Of a stretch of 64,000 nt of DNA, positions 25,981 through 35,257 are shown piece after piece (positions within the stretch are counted from its first letter, which is position 1; the number at the start of each line of letters is the position of its first letter). The translations under genes were made by a program, and so were the position numbers. Below the pieces are notes generated by a model. That model searched no databases, was not told where the DNA came from, and saw only the letters and a program-made list of their open reading frames with translations. The stretch comes from Rhodosalinus sp041365695 (GTDB lineage Bacteria; Pseudomonadota; Alphaproteobacteria; Rhodobacterales; Rhodobacteraceae). The stretch covers positions 372,001-436,000 of the forward strand of contig NZ_JBGFSJ010000002.1 of the NCBI RefSeq assembly GCF_041365695.1, in the 5' to 3' direction.

Positions 25981-28900
25981 TCAAGCCGCGCCGGAGAGCA
26001 ACGCGGCGTTTCCGCCCGCTGCGGTCGTGTCGACGCAGACATGGCGCTCGTCGCAGACATGGCCGGTGTCCGGCAGCCCTTTCACCAGCGGCACGAGCGG
26101 CCCCTCCCGCGCGGCCAACGCGCGGTCCATGGCCCGGGCCGTCTCGGCGTCGCCCCACCACAGAACGCAGGAGACCTCGTGCAGCGTCGTCAGCGCGGCG
26201 GGATCGAGATGGCCCGCGGCCTCGACCGGACGGCCGCCAAGCGCTTGCACGGCCTCGGCCTGTGCCCGGACGGCCTCGGCTCCGGGGCCGGCGCAAAGCG
26301 CGGGCGCCCCGGGCAGGATCGAAAGCCGGTTCGACTCGCCGGTGGGGCCGGGGAGGGAGAGCCTCCGTTCCGCAGCACCCGGCCTCGCAGAGGTGATCGC
26401 CGCCTCGATGTCCGCGACCTCCATCGCGGCCTCCCAGTCGCCGGCCGTGTCGGGCGCGGGATGCCGGCAGAAGCGCGCGAGGTAGTGCGGCCCGCCCGCT
26501 TTCGGCCCGGTGCCCGAAAGCCCCTCGCCGCCGAAGGGCTGGCTGCCGACGATGGCGCCGATCTGGTTGCGGTTCACGTAGATGTTGCCGGCATGGACCC
26601 GGTCGCAGACATGCTGCACGCGGTCGTCGATCCGGGTCTGGAGGCCGAAGGTGAGCCCGTAGCCCGTGGCGTTGATCGCCGCGATCACGGCGTCGATCTC
26701 CTCGGCGCGGAAGGTGGCGATGTGCAGCACCGGCCCGAAGACCTCGCGCTCGAGATCCGCGATGCCCGTCACCCGGATAAGCGCCGGGGCCACGAAATGG
26801 CCGCCCGACGGCGCCGCGATGCTGTGGACAAGTCGCCCTTCCTCTTTCGCGGCCGCGACATAGTCCGAGATGCTCTTGTGGGCATCCGCATCGATCACCG
26901 GCCCCACATCGGTGGACAGCGCCCAGGGATCCCCCATGGCGAGCGCGTCCATCGCGCCGGTGAGCATCGTGGTGAACTCCTCGGCGATGTCCTCCTGCAC
27001 GTAGAGGCACCGAAGCGCCGAACAGCGCTGGCCCGCGGACTGGAACGCGCTTTCCACGATGTCGGCCACCGCCTGTTCCGGCAGCGCGGTGGAGTCGACG
27101 ATCATCGCGTTGAGCCCGCCCGTCTCGGCGACGAGCGGCGCGCCCGGCGCGAGGTGTTCCGCCATGGCGCTGCGGATCAGTCGCGCCGTGTCGGTCCCCC
27201 CGGTGAAGGCCACGCCGTCGGTGCGCGCGTCCGAGGTCAGCGCCGCGCCGATGTCGCCCGCCCCCGGCAGAAGCTGAAGCGCGGCGCGGGGGACGCCCGC
27301 CTCGTGCAGCAGCTGCACCGCGCGATGGGCGATTAGGGGCGATTGTTCGGCCGGCTTTGCCAGCACGGCGTTGCCAGCGGCGAGCGCGGCCGAGACCTGG
27401 CCGGTGAAGATCGCGAGCGGAAAGTTCCAGGGCGAGATGCAGACGAAGCGGCCCACGGGATCGGCCTCGGGCGCGTTCGCCGCATAGTAGCGCAGGAAGT
27501 CCACCGCTTCGCGCAGCTCCGCCACGCTGTCCTTGAGGGACTTGCCGGCCTCCCGCGCGCAGAGCGCGAAAAGCTCTCCGTAATGCGCCTCGTACAGGTC
27601 CGCCGCACGTTCCAGCACCAAACGGCGCTCGGCGGCGGGCGCGTCCCAGGCGCGCGCGGCGGCAAGCGCGGTGTCCGCGTCCGCCGGGCTCGCCCAGCTG
27701 ACGCGGCCCACGAGATCCGCGGGCCGGGCCGGGTTGCGCGTCTCTTCCGGCGCCTGCGGCGCGGCCGCGCCCGCCAAGAGCGGCGCGGCGTCCCAGACAT
27801 GGTCCGCGAAGGGGCCGCGCGCGGCCTCGATCGCGTCGAGCGTCGGCCGGTGGGCGAGGTCGAAGCCCCGGGAGTTCCGCCGCTCCGGCAGGAAGATCTC
27901 CGCGCCCGTCGGGATGCGGCGACCGCCTTCGGCCAGCACGTCGAAGGGATCGCGCGCGACGTCTTCCGGCGGCACGCTCTCGTCCACGATCTGGTTCACG
28001 AAACTCGAATTCGCCCCGTTCTCGAGCAGGCGGCGGACGAGGTAGGCCAGCAGGTCGCGATGCGCGCCCACCGGCGCATAGATGCGGCAGCGCGCGCCCG
28101 ACTTCGCCTTGACGATCCCGTGGAGCGTCTCGCCCATGCCGTGCAGGCGCTGGAACTCGAAGGCGTTGCGGTCGTTGCCCATGTCGAGGATCGCCTCGAC
28201 CGTGTGGGCGTTGTGGGTGGCGAATTGCGGGTAGATCCGGTCGGTCATCCCGAGCAGCTTCCGCGCGTTCGCGAGATAGGAAATGTCGGTCGCGGCCTTC
28301 GACGTGAAGACGGGGAAGGCGTCGATGCCGTCCACCTGTGCCGCCTTGATCTCGGTGTCCCAGTAGGCGCCCTTCACCAGCCGGACCATCAGGCGGCGGT
28401 CGTGCCGTTCCGCGAGATCGTGCAGCCAGTCGAGCAGGGGCGCCGCACGCTGCCCGTAGGCCTGCACCACCACGCCGAAGCCGTCCCAACCGGCGAGCGA
28501 GGGCTCGGCCAACACCGCCTCGATCACGTCGAGCGAAAGCGAGAGGCGATCCGCCTCCTCGGCGTCGATGTTGAGCCCGATGCCCGCGGCCTTCGCCTGC
28601 TGCGCGAGGTCGAGAAAGCGCGGGGCGAGCTCCTCCATGACGCGCGCCTGCTGCGCCACCTCGTAGCGCGGCGAGAGCGCGGAGAGCTTGACCGAGATGC
28701 CCGGGTTGTCCCGGACGTCACCCTTCGCCGCGCCGCCGATCGCGGCGATGGCGTCCGAGTAGGCGCGGTGATAGCGCAGCGCGTCGGCGTCCGTGCGCGC
28801 GGCCTCGCCAAGCATGTCGTAGGAGTAGGTATATCCCTTCGCTTCCTGTTCCGCGGCGCGGCGCATCGCGCTCTCGATCGTCTCGCCCAGGACGAATTGC

Positions 28901-29409
28901 CGGCCCATCTCTCGCATGGCGCGGCCGACGGCGGTGCGGATCACCGGCTCGCCCAGTCGCCGCACCGCGCCGCGCAGCGCCGCGACGGGCCCAGGCTGCG
29001 CGTCTTCCCGGAGCACGCGCCCCGTGAGCAGCAGCGCCCAGGTCGAGGCGTTGACCAGCGTGGAGGTGGAGCGGCCCATGTGCCGGCCCCAGTCCGAGGG
29101 CGCGATCTTGTCCTCGATCAGCGCGTCGATGGTTTCGGCGTCGGGCACACGCAGAAGCGCCTCGGCAAGACACATGAGCGCGATGCCCTCTTCCGTCGAA
29201 AGCCCGTATTCGGCGAGGAACACCTCCATCAGGCCCGGATGCGTGGAGGACCGGATCTCGCGCACCAGACCCGCGGCGCGGTCGCTGATCCGCGCGCGGT
29301 CGTCCTTGGTCAGTCGCGCCTCTTCGGCGAGGCGGGCGATCGTCTCGCCTTCGTCGGCATAGGTCGCCGCGTCGATGGCGGCGCGCAGGTCTGCGGCGTC
29401 ACGGGGCAT
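25981..29409 (-). CDS. putA: Bifunctional proline dehydrogenase / P5C dehydrogenase PutA
   Basis: This 1142-residue enzyme oxidises proline to glutamate in two steps. The proline dehydrogenase barrel occupies the first roughly 500 residues (motifs MVRLVKGAYWDTEIK, FATHNAHT). The P5C/aldehyde dehydrogenase domain follows, with the Cys motif SAGQRCSALRCLYVQ and a Glu-containing AETGGLNAMIV. The N-terminal ribbon-helix-helix DNA-binding domain of trifunctional E. coli PutA (about 1300 residues) is absent. Here transcriptional control is probably by the divergent AsnC-type regulator. The start is the ATG at 29409. Confidence 0.95.
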   Translation of the reverse strand: MPRDAADLRAAIDAATYADEGETIARLAEEARLTKDDRARISDRAAGLVREIRSSTHPGLMEVFLAEYGLSTEEGIALMCLAEALLRVPDAETIDALIEDKIAPSDWGRHMGRSTSTLVNASTWALLLTGRVLREDAQPGPVAALRGAVRRLGEPVIRTAVGRAMREMGRQFVLGETIESAMRRAAEQEAKGYTYSYDMLGEAARTDADALRYHRAYSDAIAAIGGAAKGDVRDNPGISVKLSALSPRYEVAQQARVMEELAPRFLDLAQQAKAAGIGLNIDAEEADRLSLSLDVIEAVLAEPSLAGWDGFGVVVQAYGQRAAPLLDWLHDLAERHDRRLMVRLVKGAYWDTEIKAAQVDGIDAFPVFTSKAATDISYLANARKLLGMTDRIYPQFATHNAHTVEAILDMGNDRNAFEFQRLHGMGETLHGIVKAKSGARCRIYAPVGAHRDLLAYLVRRLLENGANSSFVNQIVDESVPPEDVARDPFDVLAEGGRRIPTGAEIFLPERRNSRGFDLAHRPTLDAIEAARGPFADHVWDAAPLLAGAAAPQAPEETRNPARPADLVGRVSWASPADADTALAAARAWDAPAAERRLVLERAADLYEAHYGELFALCAREAGKSLKDSVAELREAVDFLRYYAANAPEADPVGRFVCISPWNFPLAIFTGQVSAALAAGNAVLAKPAEQSPLIAHRAVQLLHEAGVPRAALQLLPGAGDIGAALTSDARTDGVAFTGGTDTARLIRSAMAEHLAPGAPLVAETGGLNAMIVDSTALPEQAVADIVESAFQSAGQRCSALRCLYVQEDIAEEFTTMLTGAMDALAMGDPWALSTDVGPVIDADAHKSISDYVAAAKEEGRLVHSIAAPSGGHFVAPALIRVTGIADLEREVFGPVLHIATFRAEEIDAVIAAINATGYGLTFGLQTRIDDRVQHVCDRVHAGNIYVNRNQIGAIVGSQPFGGEGLSGTGPKAGGPHYLARFCRHPAPDTAGDWEAAMEVADIEAAITSARPGAAERRLSLPGPTGESNRLSILPGAPALCAGPGAEAVRAQAEAVQALGGRPVEAAGHLDPAALTTLHEVSCVLWWGDAETARAMDRALAAREGPLVPLVKGLPDTGHVCDERHVCVDTTAAGGNAALLSGAA

Positions 29410-29514
29410 GGCTTGGGATCCTCCTTGTCGCCGTGAAGCATATCAGCGTGGCGGCGGGCGGATTTCCTGATAAGTTGGGATTTGGCAGGCGGAGCGACCA
29501 AACTCGAGGTCTGA
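29410..29514. promoter_or_regulatory. putA / AsnC-type regulator divergent promoter
   Basis: This 105-base gap lies between putA and the divergently transcribed Lrp/AsnC gene. In alphaproteobacteria such regulators (PutR) activate putA in response to proline from this position. The stretch TTTCCTGATAAGTTGGGATTTGG at about 29463-29485 (described here by its words TTCCTGATAAG and GGGATTT) is AT-richer and a candidate binding region. No clean palindrome was defined. Confidence 0.45.
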
Positions 29515-29994
29515 ATGAAGTCACCCGATCAACTGGGCCTCGATCGTTTCGATCGCGCGATTCTCGACGAGCTCGCGCGCGACGGCCGTGTGAGCGTCAC
29601 CGAGCTCGCCCGCCGCATCGGGCTGTCGAAATCGCCCACCCAGGCCCGGCTGCGCAGGCTGGAGGACAGCGGCGTGATACGCGGCTACCGCGCGATCCTC
29701 GATCCGATCCGGCTGGGGCTCGAGCATGTCGCCTTCGTGGAGGTCCGCCTCGACGACACGCGCGAGGCCGCGCTCGCCGCCTTCAACGCTGCGGTGGCGG
29801 CCACGCCCGAAATCGAGCAGGCGCACCTGATCGCGGGAAATTTCGACTACCTGCTGAAGGTGCGCACGCCCGACATGCGCGCCTATCGTGAAGTCCTGGC
29901 AGAGCGCATCTCGACCCTGCCGCATGTCGCGAGCACGTCGACCTACATGGCGATGCAGGCGGTGAAGGAGGGTTATGTCGCGGATGTGACTTGA
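29515..29994 (+). CDS. putR: Lrp/AsnC family regulator, probable proline regulator
   Basis: This 159-residue Lrp/AsnC protein has the winged-helix segment FDRAILDELARDGRVSVTELARRIGLSKSPTQARLRRLEDSG, seen here as ELARRIGLSKSP and RLRRLEDSGVI. A C-terminal RAM ligand-binding domain (VAATPEIEQAHLIAGNFDYLLKV) follows. It lies divergent from putA, like PutR in Agrobacterium and Rhodobacter, so it is probably the proline-responsive activator of putA. The symbol is by position and not by experiment. Confidence 0.85.
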   Translation: MKSPDQLGLDRFDRAILDELARDGRVSVTELARRIGLSKSPTQARLRRLEDSGVIRGYRAILDPIRLGLEHVAFVEVRLDDTREAALAAFNAAVAATPEIEQAHLIAGNFDYLLKVRTPDMRAYREVLAERISTLPHVASTSTYMAMQAVKEGYVADVT

Positions 29995-30027
29995 TCGCAG
30001 CCGCCGGTCCGGGCGATGTTTTAGGGG

Positions 30028-30570
30028 ATGCGTATTCTGACCCTGTCTCTTCTTCTGGCCGCGGTCGCCGCCGCGGCGCCCGCGCGCGCCGCGTGCCCGC
30101 CGGTCCCGGACCACGAGAGGGAACTCGCCGCGCTCTACGAGCGGATGCAGGAGGCGCCCGACCCGGCGACCGCGCAGCCGCTCAACGACCGGGCCTGGGA
30201 GCTTTACACCGACGCGCCAGACGAGGCGGCACAGGCGGTGCTGGACCGCGGCATGGGGATGCGCGCGTCGTGGAACCTTCTCGGCGCGCGGGCGGAGTTC
30301 GACCGGCTGATCGAGTACTGCCCGCATTACGCCGAGGGCTGGAACCAGCGCGCCTTCGTCCATTATCTCGACCAGGATTTCGCCGCGGCGCTTGCCGACC
30401 TCGACGCCGCCCTCGAACGGGCGCCGACCCATCTCGGCGCGCTTTCGGGCAAGGCGCTGACCCTCAACGCGCTGGGACGCGAGGCCGAGGCGCAGGCCGT
30501 TCTGCGCGCGGCGCTCGCGATCAACCCGTGGCTGCCGGAACGGTCGCTTCTGAAAGGCGAGGAACTCTGA
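30028..30570 (+). CDS. Exported TPR-repeat protein
   Basis: This 180-residue protein has a signal peptide (about 1-22, PARAAC) and several tetratricopeptide repeats over about 65-170. Typical steps are WNLLGARAEFDRLIEYCPHYAEGWNQRAFV and DFAAALADLDAALERAPTHLGALSGKALTL. TPRs mediate protein-protein contact, probably in the periplasm. It starts 34 bases after the regulator gene and may be transcribed with it; a tRNA follows. No specific partner is apparent. Confidence 0.8.
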   Translation: MRILTLSLLLAAVAAAAPARAACPPVPDHERELAALYERMQEAPDPATAQPLNDRAWELYTDAPDEAAQAVLDRGMGMRASWNLLGARAEFDRLIEYCPHYAEGWNQRAFVHYLDQDFAAALADLDAALERAPTHLGALSGKALTLNALGREAEAQAVLRAALAINPWLPERSLLKGEEL

Positions 30571-30617
30571 CGCCGCCTTCCGTTCCCCGGACCGGCCCGT
30601 TAGGGTCACGCGGGCAT

Positions 30618-30703
30618 GCCCGCGTGGTGGAATGGTAGACACAGGGGACTTAAAATCCCCAGGCCGAAAGGCCGTGCGAGTTCGAGTCTCGCCGCGGGCA
30701 CCA
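30618..30703 (+). tRNA. tRNA-Leu(UAA)
   Basis: The 86-base cloverleaf has the acceptor arm GCCCGCG / CGCGGGC, discriminator A and encoded CCA at 30701-30703. It has an anticodon stem GGGGA/TCCCC around the loop CTTAAAA, giving anticodon TAA (reads UUA), and the T arm GAGTTCGAGTCTC. A long variable arm is formed by the bases between the anticodon and T stems (AGGCCGAAAGGCCGT), as expected for Leu. The TTCGAGTC and GGTGG-AATGGTAGAC landmarks are all present. Confidence 0.95.
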
Positions 30704-30823
30704 ACCAGGTTCAGGGGCCGCAACGTTCCGTCGCCGCATCTGTGGGTCCGCGATGCGCTTCGGAAGCGGCCGGTGTGCGGCCCGCCTTGGCAGGCCGGGA
30801 CCGGGCCATCGCTGACCCGCGCG

Positions 30824-31855
30824 TCAGACCTTTCCGCTCGCCGACAGCATCACGGCGATCGGTCGCGTGGCTCGTATCTCCGAAAGCACGAGAACGAGGC
30901 TTGCCGTCATCGGCACGGCCAGAAGCGCGCCGGGCAGGCCCCAGAGCGTGCTCCAGACCGCCAGCGCGAGGAGGACGACGAAGGGGCTCAGATTGAAGGC
31001 CCGGCCCATCATGCGCGGCTCCAGATAGGCGCCGACGACGATCTGGGCCGTGGTCAGGGCCACCAGGACGACGCTCGCCATCCACAGCGTGCCGAACTGG
31101 GCGAGGCTGAGCAGCACCGGAAAGATCACGCCGATGAGCGACCCGATATACGGGATATAGTTGAGGAACGCGATCAGCACCGCCCAGAAGAGCGCGAACT
31201 CGATCCCCAGAAGCAGCATGATCGCGAAAGAGGCGCCGCCGAGGATGATGTTCACCACGGTCTTGACGAAGAGGTAGCGGCCGATGCGGTCGTTGATCCG
31301 GGCCAGCAGGGAAAGCGCCCGCTCTCCGGCCTCTGCCCCGCCCATCGCGATGACGACCTTCCGGGCCATCACGCCGCGTTCCGCCATGAAGAAGCTCGCG
31401 TAGAGCACGACGAGGAACAGCGTCGTGCCGAAGCCTCTGAGCGAGAGCAGCGCCGGGGTGATCCACGTCCGCATGTCGACCTGGTCGAGCGTCACGCGCC
31501 GCATGTTTTCCCAGGTCGGCTCGTTCTCGATACCGAGAAGGCTGGCGCTGCGCGTCACCAGCGCGTCGAGGTTGGATTCGTAGCGGGGAAGCGCCGCGGC
31601 GACCTGGGCGAGGTTGTTGATGACGAGAACGAAGAGCGAGACGAGCCCCACCGCGAAGGCCAGCAGCACGATGCCGCGGCGGGCCATGGCCGGGAGGCGA
31701 CCGACCACCGGAAGCGACTGCATGGTCGCGGCGGCGGTGGACAGGACGTAGACGGAGATGACCGCCGCGATCACCGGGACGAGCACGGGGCGGCCGACCC
31801 ACAGGAGCCAGCCGAACATCAGGGTGAGTGCCGTCGCATATGTCGCGTTGCGCAT
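30824..31855 (-). CDS. AI-2E family transporter (PerM-like)
   Basis: This 343-residue membrane protein has about 7 to 8 hydrophobic segments and the AI-2E/PerM family core. Core landmarks are FLNYIPYIGSLIGVIFPVLLSL and VVGAYLEPRMMGRAFNLSPFVVLLALAVWSTLWGLPGALLAVPM, seen here as NYIPYIGS and YLEPRMMG. The family is annotated for autoinducer-2 export, but most members have other or unknown substrates. No luxS is visible here. The gene stands alone, transcribed away from the proVWX operon region. Confidence 0.85.
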   Translation of the reverse strand: MRNATYATALTLMFGWLLWVGRPVLVPVIAAVISVYVLSTAAATMQSLPVVGRLPAMARRGIVLLAFAVGLVSLFVLVINNLAQVAAALPRYESNLDALVTRSASLLGIENEPTWENMRRVTLDQVDMRTWITPALLSLRGFGTTLFLVVLYASFFMAERGVMARKVVIAMGGAEAGERALSLLARINDRIGRYLFVKTVVNIILGGASFAIMLLLGIEFALFWAVLIAFLNYIPYIGSLIGVIFPVLLSLAQFGTLWMASVVLVALTTAQIVVGAYLEPRMMGRAFNLSPFVVLLALAVWSTLWGLPGALLAVPMTASLVLVLSEIRATRPIAVMLSASGKV

Positions 31856-32070
31856 GGGGGTCCGCGGTCCTGTGGCCCGGGTTGGCGCTACGCTCGGCGA
31901 GGCGGAGGTCGGTTGTCAACTCGTCCGCGAGAGACGGACCGCTGGGCGCCCGCTGACCGGCCCGGCGAGCCGGCCAGGCACGCGGTCACGATGTCGGGGA
32001 CGCCGGGCAGGAGCCCCGCCGTCGGCCGGCGAGCGCCGTTCCGACCTGGTGGCGTGCGCTGCCGGTGGCC

Positions 32071-33150
32071 TCAGACGGCGCGGGCGCGCATCCCGTCATC
32101 GGCGCCGTTGGTGGGCACCAGGGCGCGCACGAGATCCTTCATGTGCAGCACGCCGATCGGCTCGCCGTCGCGCGTGACACGGTACCTGACTTGCGTGTCC
32201 CCGCCCGAGATCGCGATCACCGATTCCAGCGTGTCGTCGGGATCGACGTCTCCGGCGAACGGCCCCTCGGGCGCCTTGCTGGCGGTCATCACCGAGCGCA
32301 CGCGCAGCACCCGCGCGCGATTGATGTCGCTGATGAAATCCACGATGTAGGGGTCGTTGGGGTGAAGCAGGATGTTCTGCGGCTCGCCCTGCTGCACCAC
32401 GCGGCCATCCTTCAGGATAACAAGGTGATCGGCGAGTTTCAGCGCCTCGTCGAGGTCGTGGCTGATGAACACGACCGTCTTCCGCAACTCCTCCTGCAGG
32501 TCGAGCAGCAGGTTCTGCATGTCGGTGCGTATGAGCGGATCGAGGGCTGAAAACGCCTCGTCCATCAGCATGATCGGGGAATCCGAGGCGAGCGCGCGGG
32601 CAAGGCCGACCCGCTGCTGCATCCCGCCGGAAAGCTGGTGGGGATATTGCCCGCCCTGGCCGCCGAGCCCCACGCGATCGAGCCATTTCAGGGCGTCCTG
32701 CTCGTACTCCGCGTGGCGCTCGCCGCGGACCGCCCGGGCCATGCCCGTATTCTCCAGCACCGTTCGGTGCGGCAAGAGCGCGAAGTGCTGGAACACCATC
32801 GACATCTTCTGGCGCCGGAGGGCGCGCAGGGCCCGCTCGTCATGGGCGAGCACATCCTCGCCGTCGAGGAGGATCTCGCCCGCCGTGGGTTCGATCAGCC
32901 GGTTGAGGTGCCGGATGAGCGTGGATTTCCCCGACCCCGACAGCCCCATGATCACCGTGATGTCCCCGTCCCGGATGTCGACGTTGATATCCTCAAGGCC
33001 GAGGACGTGGCCGTAGTCCTCCCACAGCTCGGGTTTTCCGACGCCGGCGCGGACATGTTCCAGCGCGCCCTCGGGGTCGGCCCCGAAGATCTTGTAGAGG
33101 TGGCGGATCGAGATCTTGACGTTCTTGTCCATGTGCTCCGCCCCGCTCAT
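32071..33150 (-). CDS. proV: Glycine betaine/proline ABC transporter ATPase (ProV-type)
   Basis: This 359-residue ATPase of the ProV/OpuAA group has a ProV N-terminus (KISIRHLYKIFGADPEGAL) and the Walker A GLSGSGKST. It also has the signature LSGGMQQRVGLARAL and the Walker B LMDEAFSALDPLIR, where the Ala in DEAFSALD is typical of this family. Its C-terminus has only a short CBS-like stretch instead of a full tandem pair. It overlaps the proW stop (ATGA), so it is translationally coupled. Substrate is probably glycine betaine or a related quaternary amine. Confidence 0.9.
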   Translation of the reverse strand: MSGAEHMDKNVKISIRHLYKIFGADPEGALEHVRAGVGKPELWEDYGHVLGLEDINVDIRDGDITVIMGLSGSGKSTLIRHLNRLIEPTAGEILLDGEDVLAHDERALRALRRQKMSMVFQHFALLPHRTVLENTGMARAVRGERHAEYEQDALKWLDRVGLGGQGGQYPHQLSGGMQQRVGLARALASDSPIMLMDEAFSALDPLIRTDMQNLLLDLQEELRKTVVFISHDLDEALKLADHLVILKDGRVVQQGEPQNILLHPNDPYIVDFISDINRARVLRVRSVMTASKAPEGPFAGDVDPDDTLESVIAISGGDTQVRYRVTRDGEPIGVLHMKDLVRALVPTNGADDGMRARAV

Positions 33151-34193
33151 GATTTCTGCTGTGCCGCGCTCGCGGCGTTGACACGGTCCAGCGCCGCCTT
33201 CGTCGTCCGGTCGAGCATCACCGCCAGAAGCACGATGCCAAGCCCGGAAACGAGGCCCACGCCAAGCTCCAGGTTGTTGATCCCCCGCAGCACCAGCACG
33301 CCGAGGCCCGGCGCGGAGACCAGCGAGGCGATCACCACCATCGCGAGGCTCATCATGATGGTCTGGTTCACGCCCGCCATGATGTTCGGCAGCGCCAGCG
33401 GGATCTGCACACCGTAAAGCTTCTGCCGGTTGGTCATGCCGAAGGCGTCGGCCGCCTCGATCACGGACGGGTCCACCATGCGGATGCCAAGATCGGTCAG
33501 CCGGATGACCGGGACGATGGCGTAAAGGATGATGGCGATGCCGTAGAGCTTGGGCTCTGTCACCGAAAAGAGGAAGATGAGCGGGATGAGATAGACGAAG
33601 GGCGGAAGCGTCTGAAGCATGTCGAGGACCGGGATCGTCGCCCCGCGCAGTCGGTCGGAGCGCGACATCGCTATCCCGATCGGCACGCCCAGAAGCACGC
33701 AGAGAAACGCGCAGACGAAGATGATCGCCAGCGTCTGCATGGCGTAGCTGTAGTAGTCGATGAAGGCGAGCCCGCCGAGGCTGAGCGCCACGAAGGCCAG
33801 AAGCCTCCAGGATCTCGACACCATCCAGACGACGAGCATCAGGAGCGGGATGACGATCCACCAGGGCGTGTTGAGAATGCCGTAGAGCGCCCCTTCGAGC
33901 AGCCAGGACAAGGGTTGCGTGATCGGATCGAGCACGACGCTCATGGAGTCCTTCACGTCCAGAAAGCCCTGCTCCAGGCCGAGCGTGACGTTGCGCGACT
34001 GGGGAAACGCAGGACAGGCCTCGTTCAGCGCGTCCATCGAGGGGAATGGAAGGGTCCAGATGGATGTCGACGCCTCTTCGCCCGAGCTTTGGGCGACAAG
34101 CGCGTCCATCGACATCGGGGCTGCGTCGCCGCCATCGGCCGCGCACCACTCCTCGAGCCCGAGGGCCCGGAAAACGAAATCATATGTTGCCAT
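33147..34193 (-). CDS. proW: Glycine betaine/proline ABC transporter permease (ProW-type)
   Basis: This 348-residue permease has an unusual soluble N-terminus of about 75 residues, then about 6-7 membrane segments. It has the binding-protein-dependent transport motif EAADAFGMTNRQKLYGVQIPLALPNIMAGVNQ, with the EAA loop seen as EAADAFGM. Homology to ProW/OpuAB is clear. The gene starts 92 bases after proX. That gap contains a strong hairpin followed by a T run, so it may be expressed below proX. Confidence 0.9.
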   Translation of the reverse strand: MATYDFVFRALGLEEWCAADGGDAAPMSMDALVAQSSGEEASTSIWTLPFPSMDALNEACPAFPQSRNVTLGLEQGFLDVKDSMSVVLDPITQPLSWLLEGALYGILNTPWWIVIPLLMLVVWMVSRSWRLLAFVALSLGGLAFIDYYSYAMQTLAIIFVCAFLCVLLGVPIGIAMSRSDRLRGATIPVLDMLQTLPPFVYLIPLIFLFSVTEPKLYGIAIILYAIVPVIRLTDLGIRMVDPSVIEAADAFGMTNRQKLYGVQIPLALPNIMAGVNQTIMMSLAMVVIASLVSAPGLGVLVLRGINNLELGVGLVSGLGIVLLAVMLDRTTKAALDRVNAASAAQQKS

Positions 34194-34237
34194 GGTGACC
34201 TTGCTCCCATGCGCCGTTTCATCGAGGGGCCCGGCGC

Positions 34238-34272
34238 AAAAAAGGCGGGGCCGATCCCTGACCGGCCCCGCC
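34238..34272 (-). terminator. Intrinsic terminator/attenuator between proX and proW
   Basis: On the minus strand a perfect 10-bp stem (GGCGGGGCCG at 34244-34253 pairing with CGGCCCCGCC at 34263-34272, 9-base loop) is followed by six T residues (complement of 34238-34243). It starts 14 bases after the proX stop codon. This is a textbook rho-independent terminator. Within an apparent proX-proW-proV operon it probably lets proX, the abundant binding protein, exceed proWV. Confidence 0.8.
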
Positions 34273-34285
34273 GCGTTTCAGCGCA

Positions 34286-35257
34286 TCAGCTCTGGTCGAG
34301 GATGTTGGCGAGATTCGCCCGCGCCTCGTCGTTCAGCCAGTTTGCCCACTGATCCTGGTAGTTGGTCAGGTAGTAGACCGCCGCCTCATCCGCCGAGGCG
34401 TTGTTCTCGTCCTTCCAGGCCAGCACCGAACTCATGTCCGCGGTCTTGAAGGTCATGTTCTGCAGGAACTCGAAAACCTCCGGGTTTTCCTGCTGGAAGG
34501 TGGCCGTCACGGCGGTGGCGACCGGCGCGGCCGGAAAGTCCGAGACGCCGGGATTGTCGGCGTCGGCGTTCTGGTTACGCGCGTGCACGTCTTCCTTGAC
34601 CGGGCCGAGATCGACCTTGGTCATGTCGTACTTGCCCAGCGGCACGGTCGGTCCCCAGTAATAGCCCAGCCACGGCTCCTCGTTCAGCACGGCGTCGGCC
34701 ATCGACGAGGCGAGCACCTGCCCGGACCCGGAGTTGAACACCTCGAAGCCGTTGCCCTCTAGGTCGAGCGCACGCGCGAGATTGTCGCTCACCACGCGGC
34801 AGCCCCAGCCTTCGGGACAGTTGTAGAAGCGTGCGTCGACCAGCTCCGGGTTCTCGAGAATGCCCTCGATGGTGGTCAGTTCGGGATGCGCCTCGGCCAG
34901 GTAGGTGGGAATCCACCAGCCCTCGACACCGCCGGGATCGAGCACGGGGCCGGCCTCGACGACCTTGCCGGCCTGCTTGAGCTCGTCGTAGGTGTCGCCG
35001 GTCGAGTTGAGCCAGAGCTCGGTCACGATGTCGGGCTCGCCGTTCTCGGCCACCGAGGTGACGGCCGGGATGGTGTCGGACTGCACGACGCTCACGTCGC
35101 AGCCATAGCCCTGACCCATGATGAACGATGCGACGCTCGTGACAACCTGTCCGGACGCCCAGTTCATCTCGGTGATCGACACCTCGCCGCATTCGGCGTG
35201 GGCCATCGCCGGAACGCTCAGCGCCCCTGCGGCCATTGCAAGTGTCAGCTTTTTCAT
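34286..35257 (-). CDS. proX: Glycine betaine ABC transporter substrate-binding protein (ProX-type)
   Basis: This 323-residue periplasmic binding protein has a signal peptide (MKKLTLAMAAGALSVPAMAHA) and the OpuAC/ProX-type fold with aromatic residues suited to a cation-pi cage (EGWWIPTYLAE, EPWLGYYWGP). The ATG at 35257 follows GGGAGA. It is first in the operon, before a terminator hairpin, proW and proV. Cys pairs (YGCD, YNCPEGWGCR) suggest a disulfide. Specificity for glycine betaine, proline betaine or choline is not determined by sequence. Confidence 0.9.
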   Translation of the reverse strand: MKKLTLAMAAGALSVPAMAHAECGEVSITEMNWASGQVVTSVASFIMGQGYGCDVSVVQSDTIPAVTSVAENGEPDIVTELWLNSTGDTYDELKQAGKVVEAGPVLDPGGVEGWWIPTYLAEAHPELTTIEGILENPELVDARFYNCPEGWGCRVVSDNLARALDLEGNGFEVFNSGSGQVLASSMADAVLNEEPWLGYYWGPTVPLGKYDMTKVDLGPVKEDVHARNQNADADNPGVSDFPAAPVATAVTATFQQENPEVFEFLQNMTFKTADMSSVLAWKDENNASADEAAVYYLTNYQDQWANWLNDEARANLANILDQS

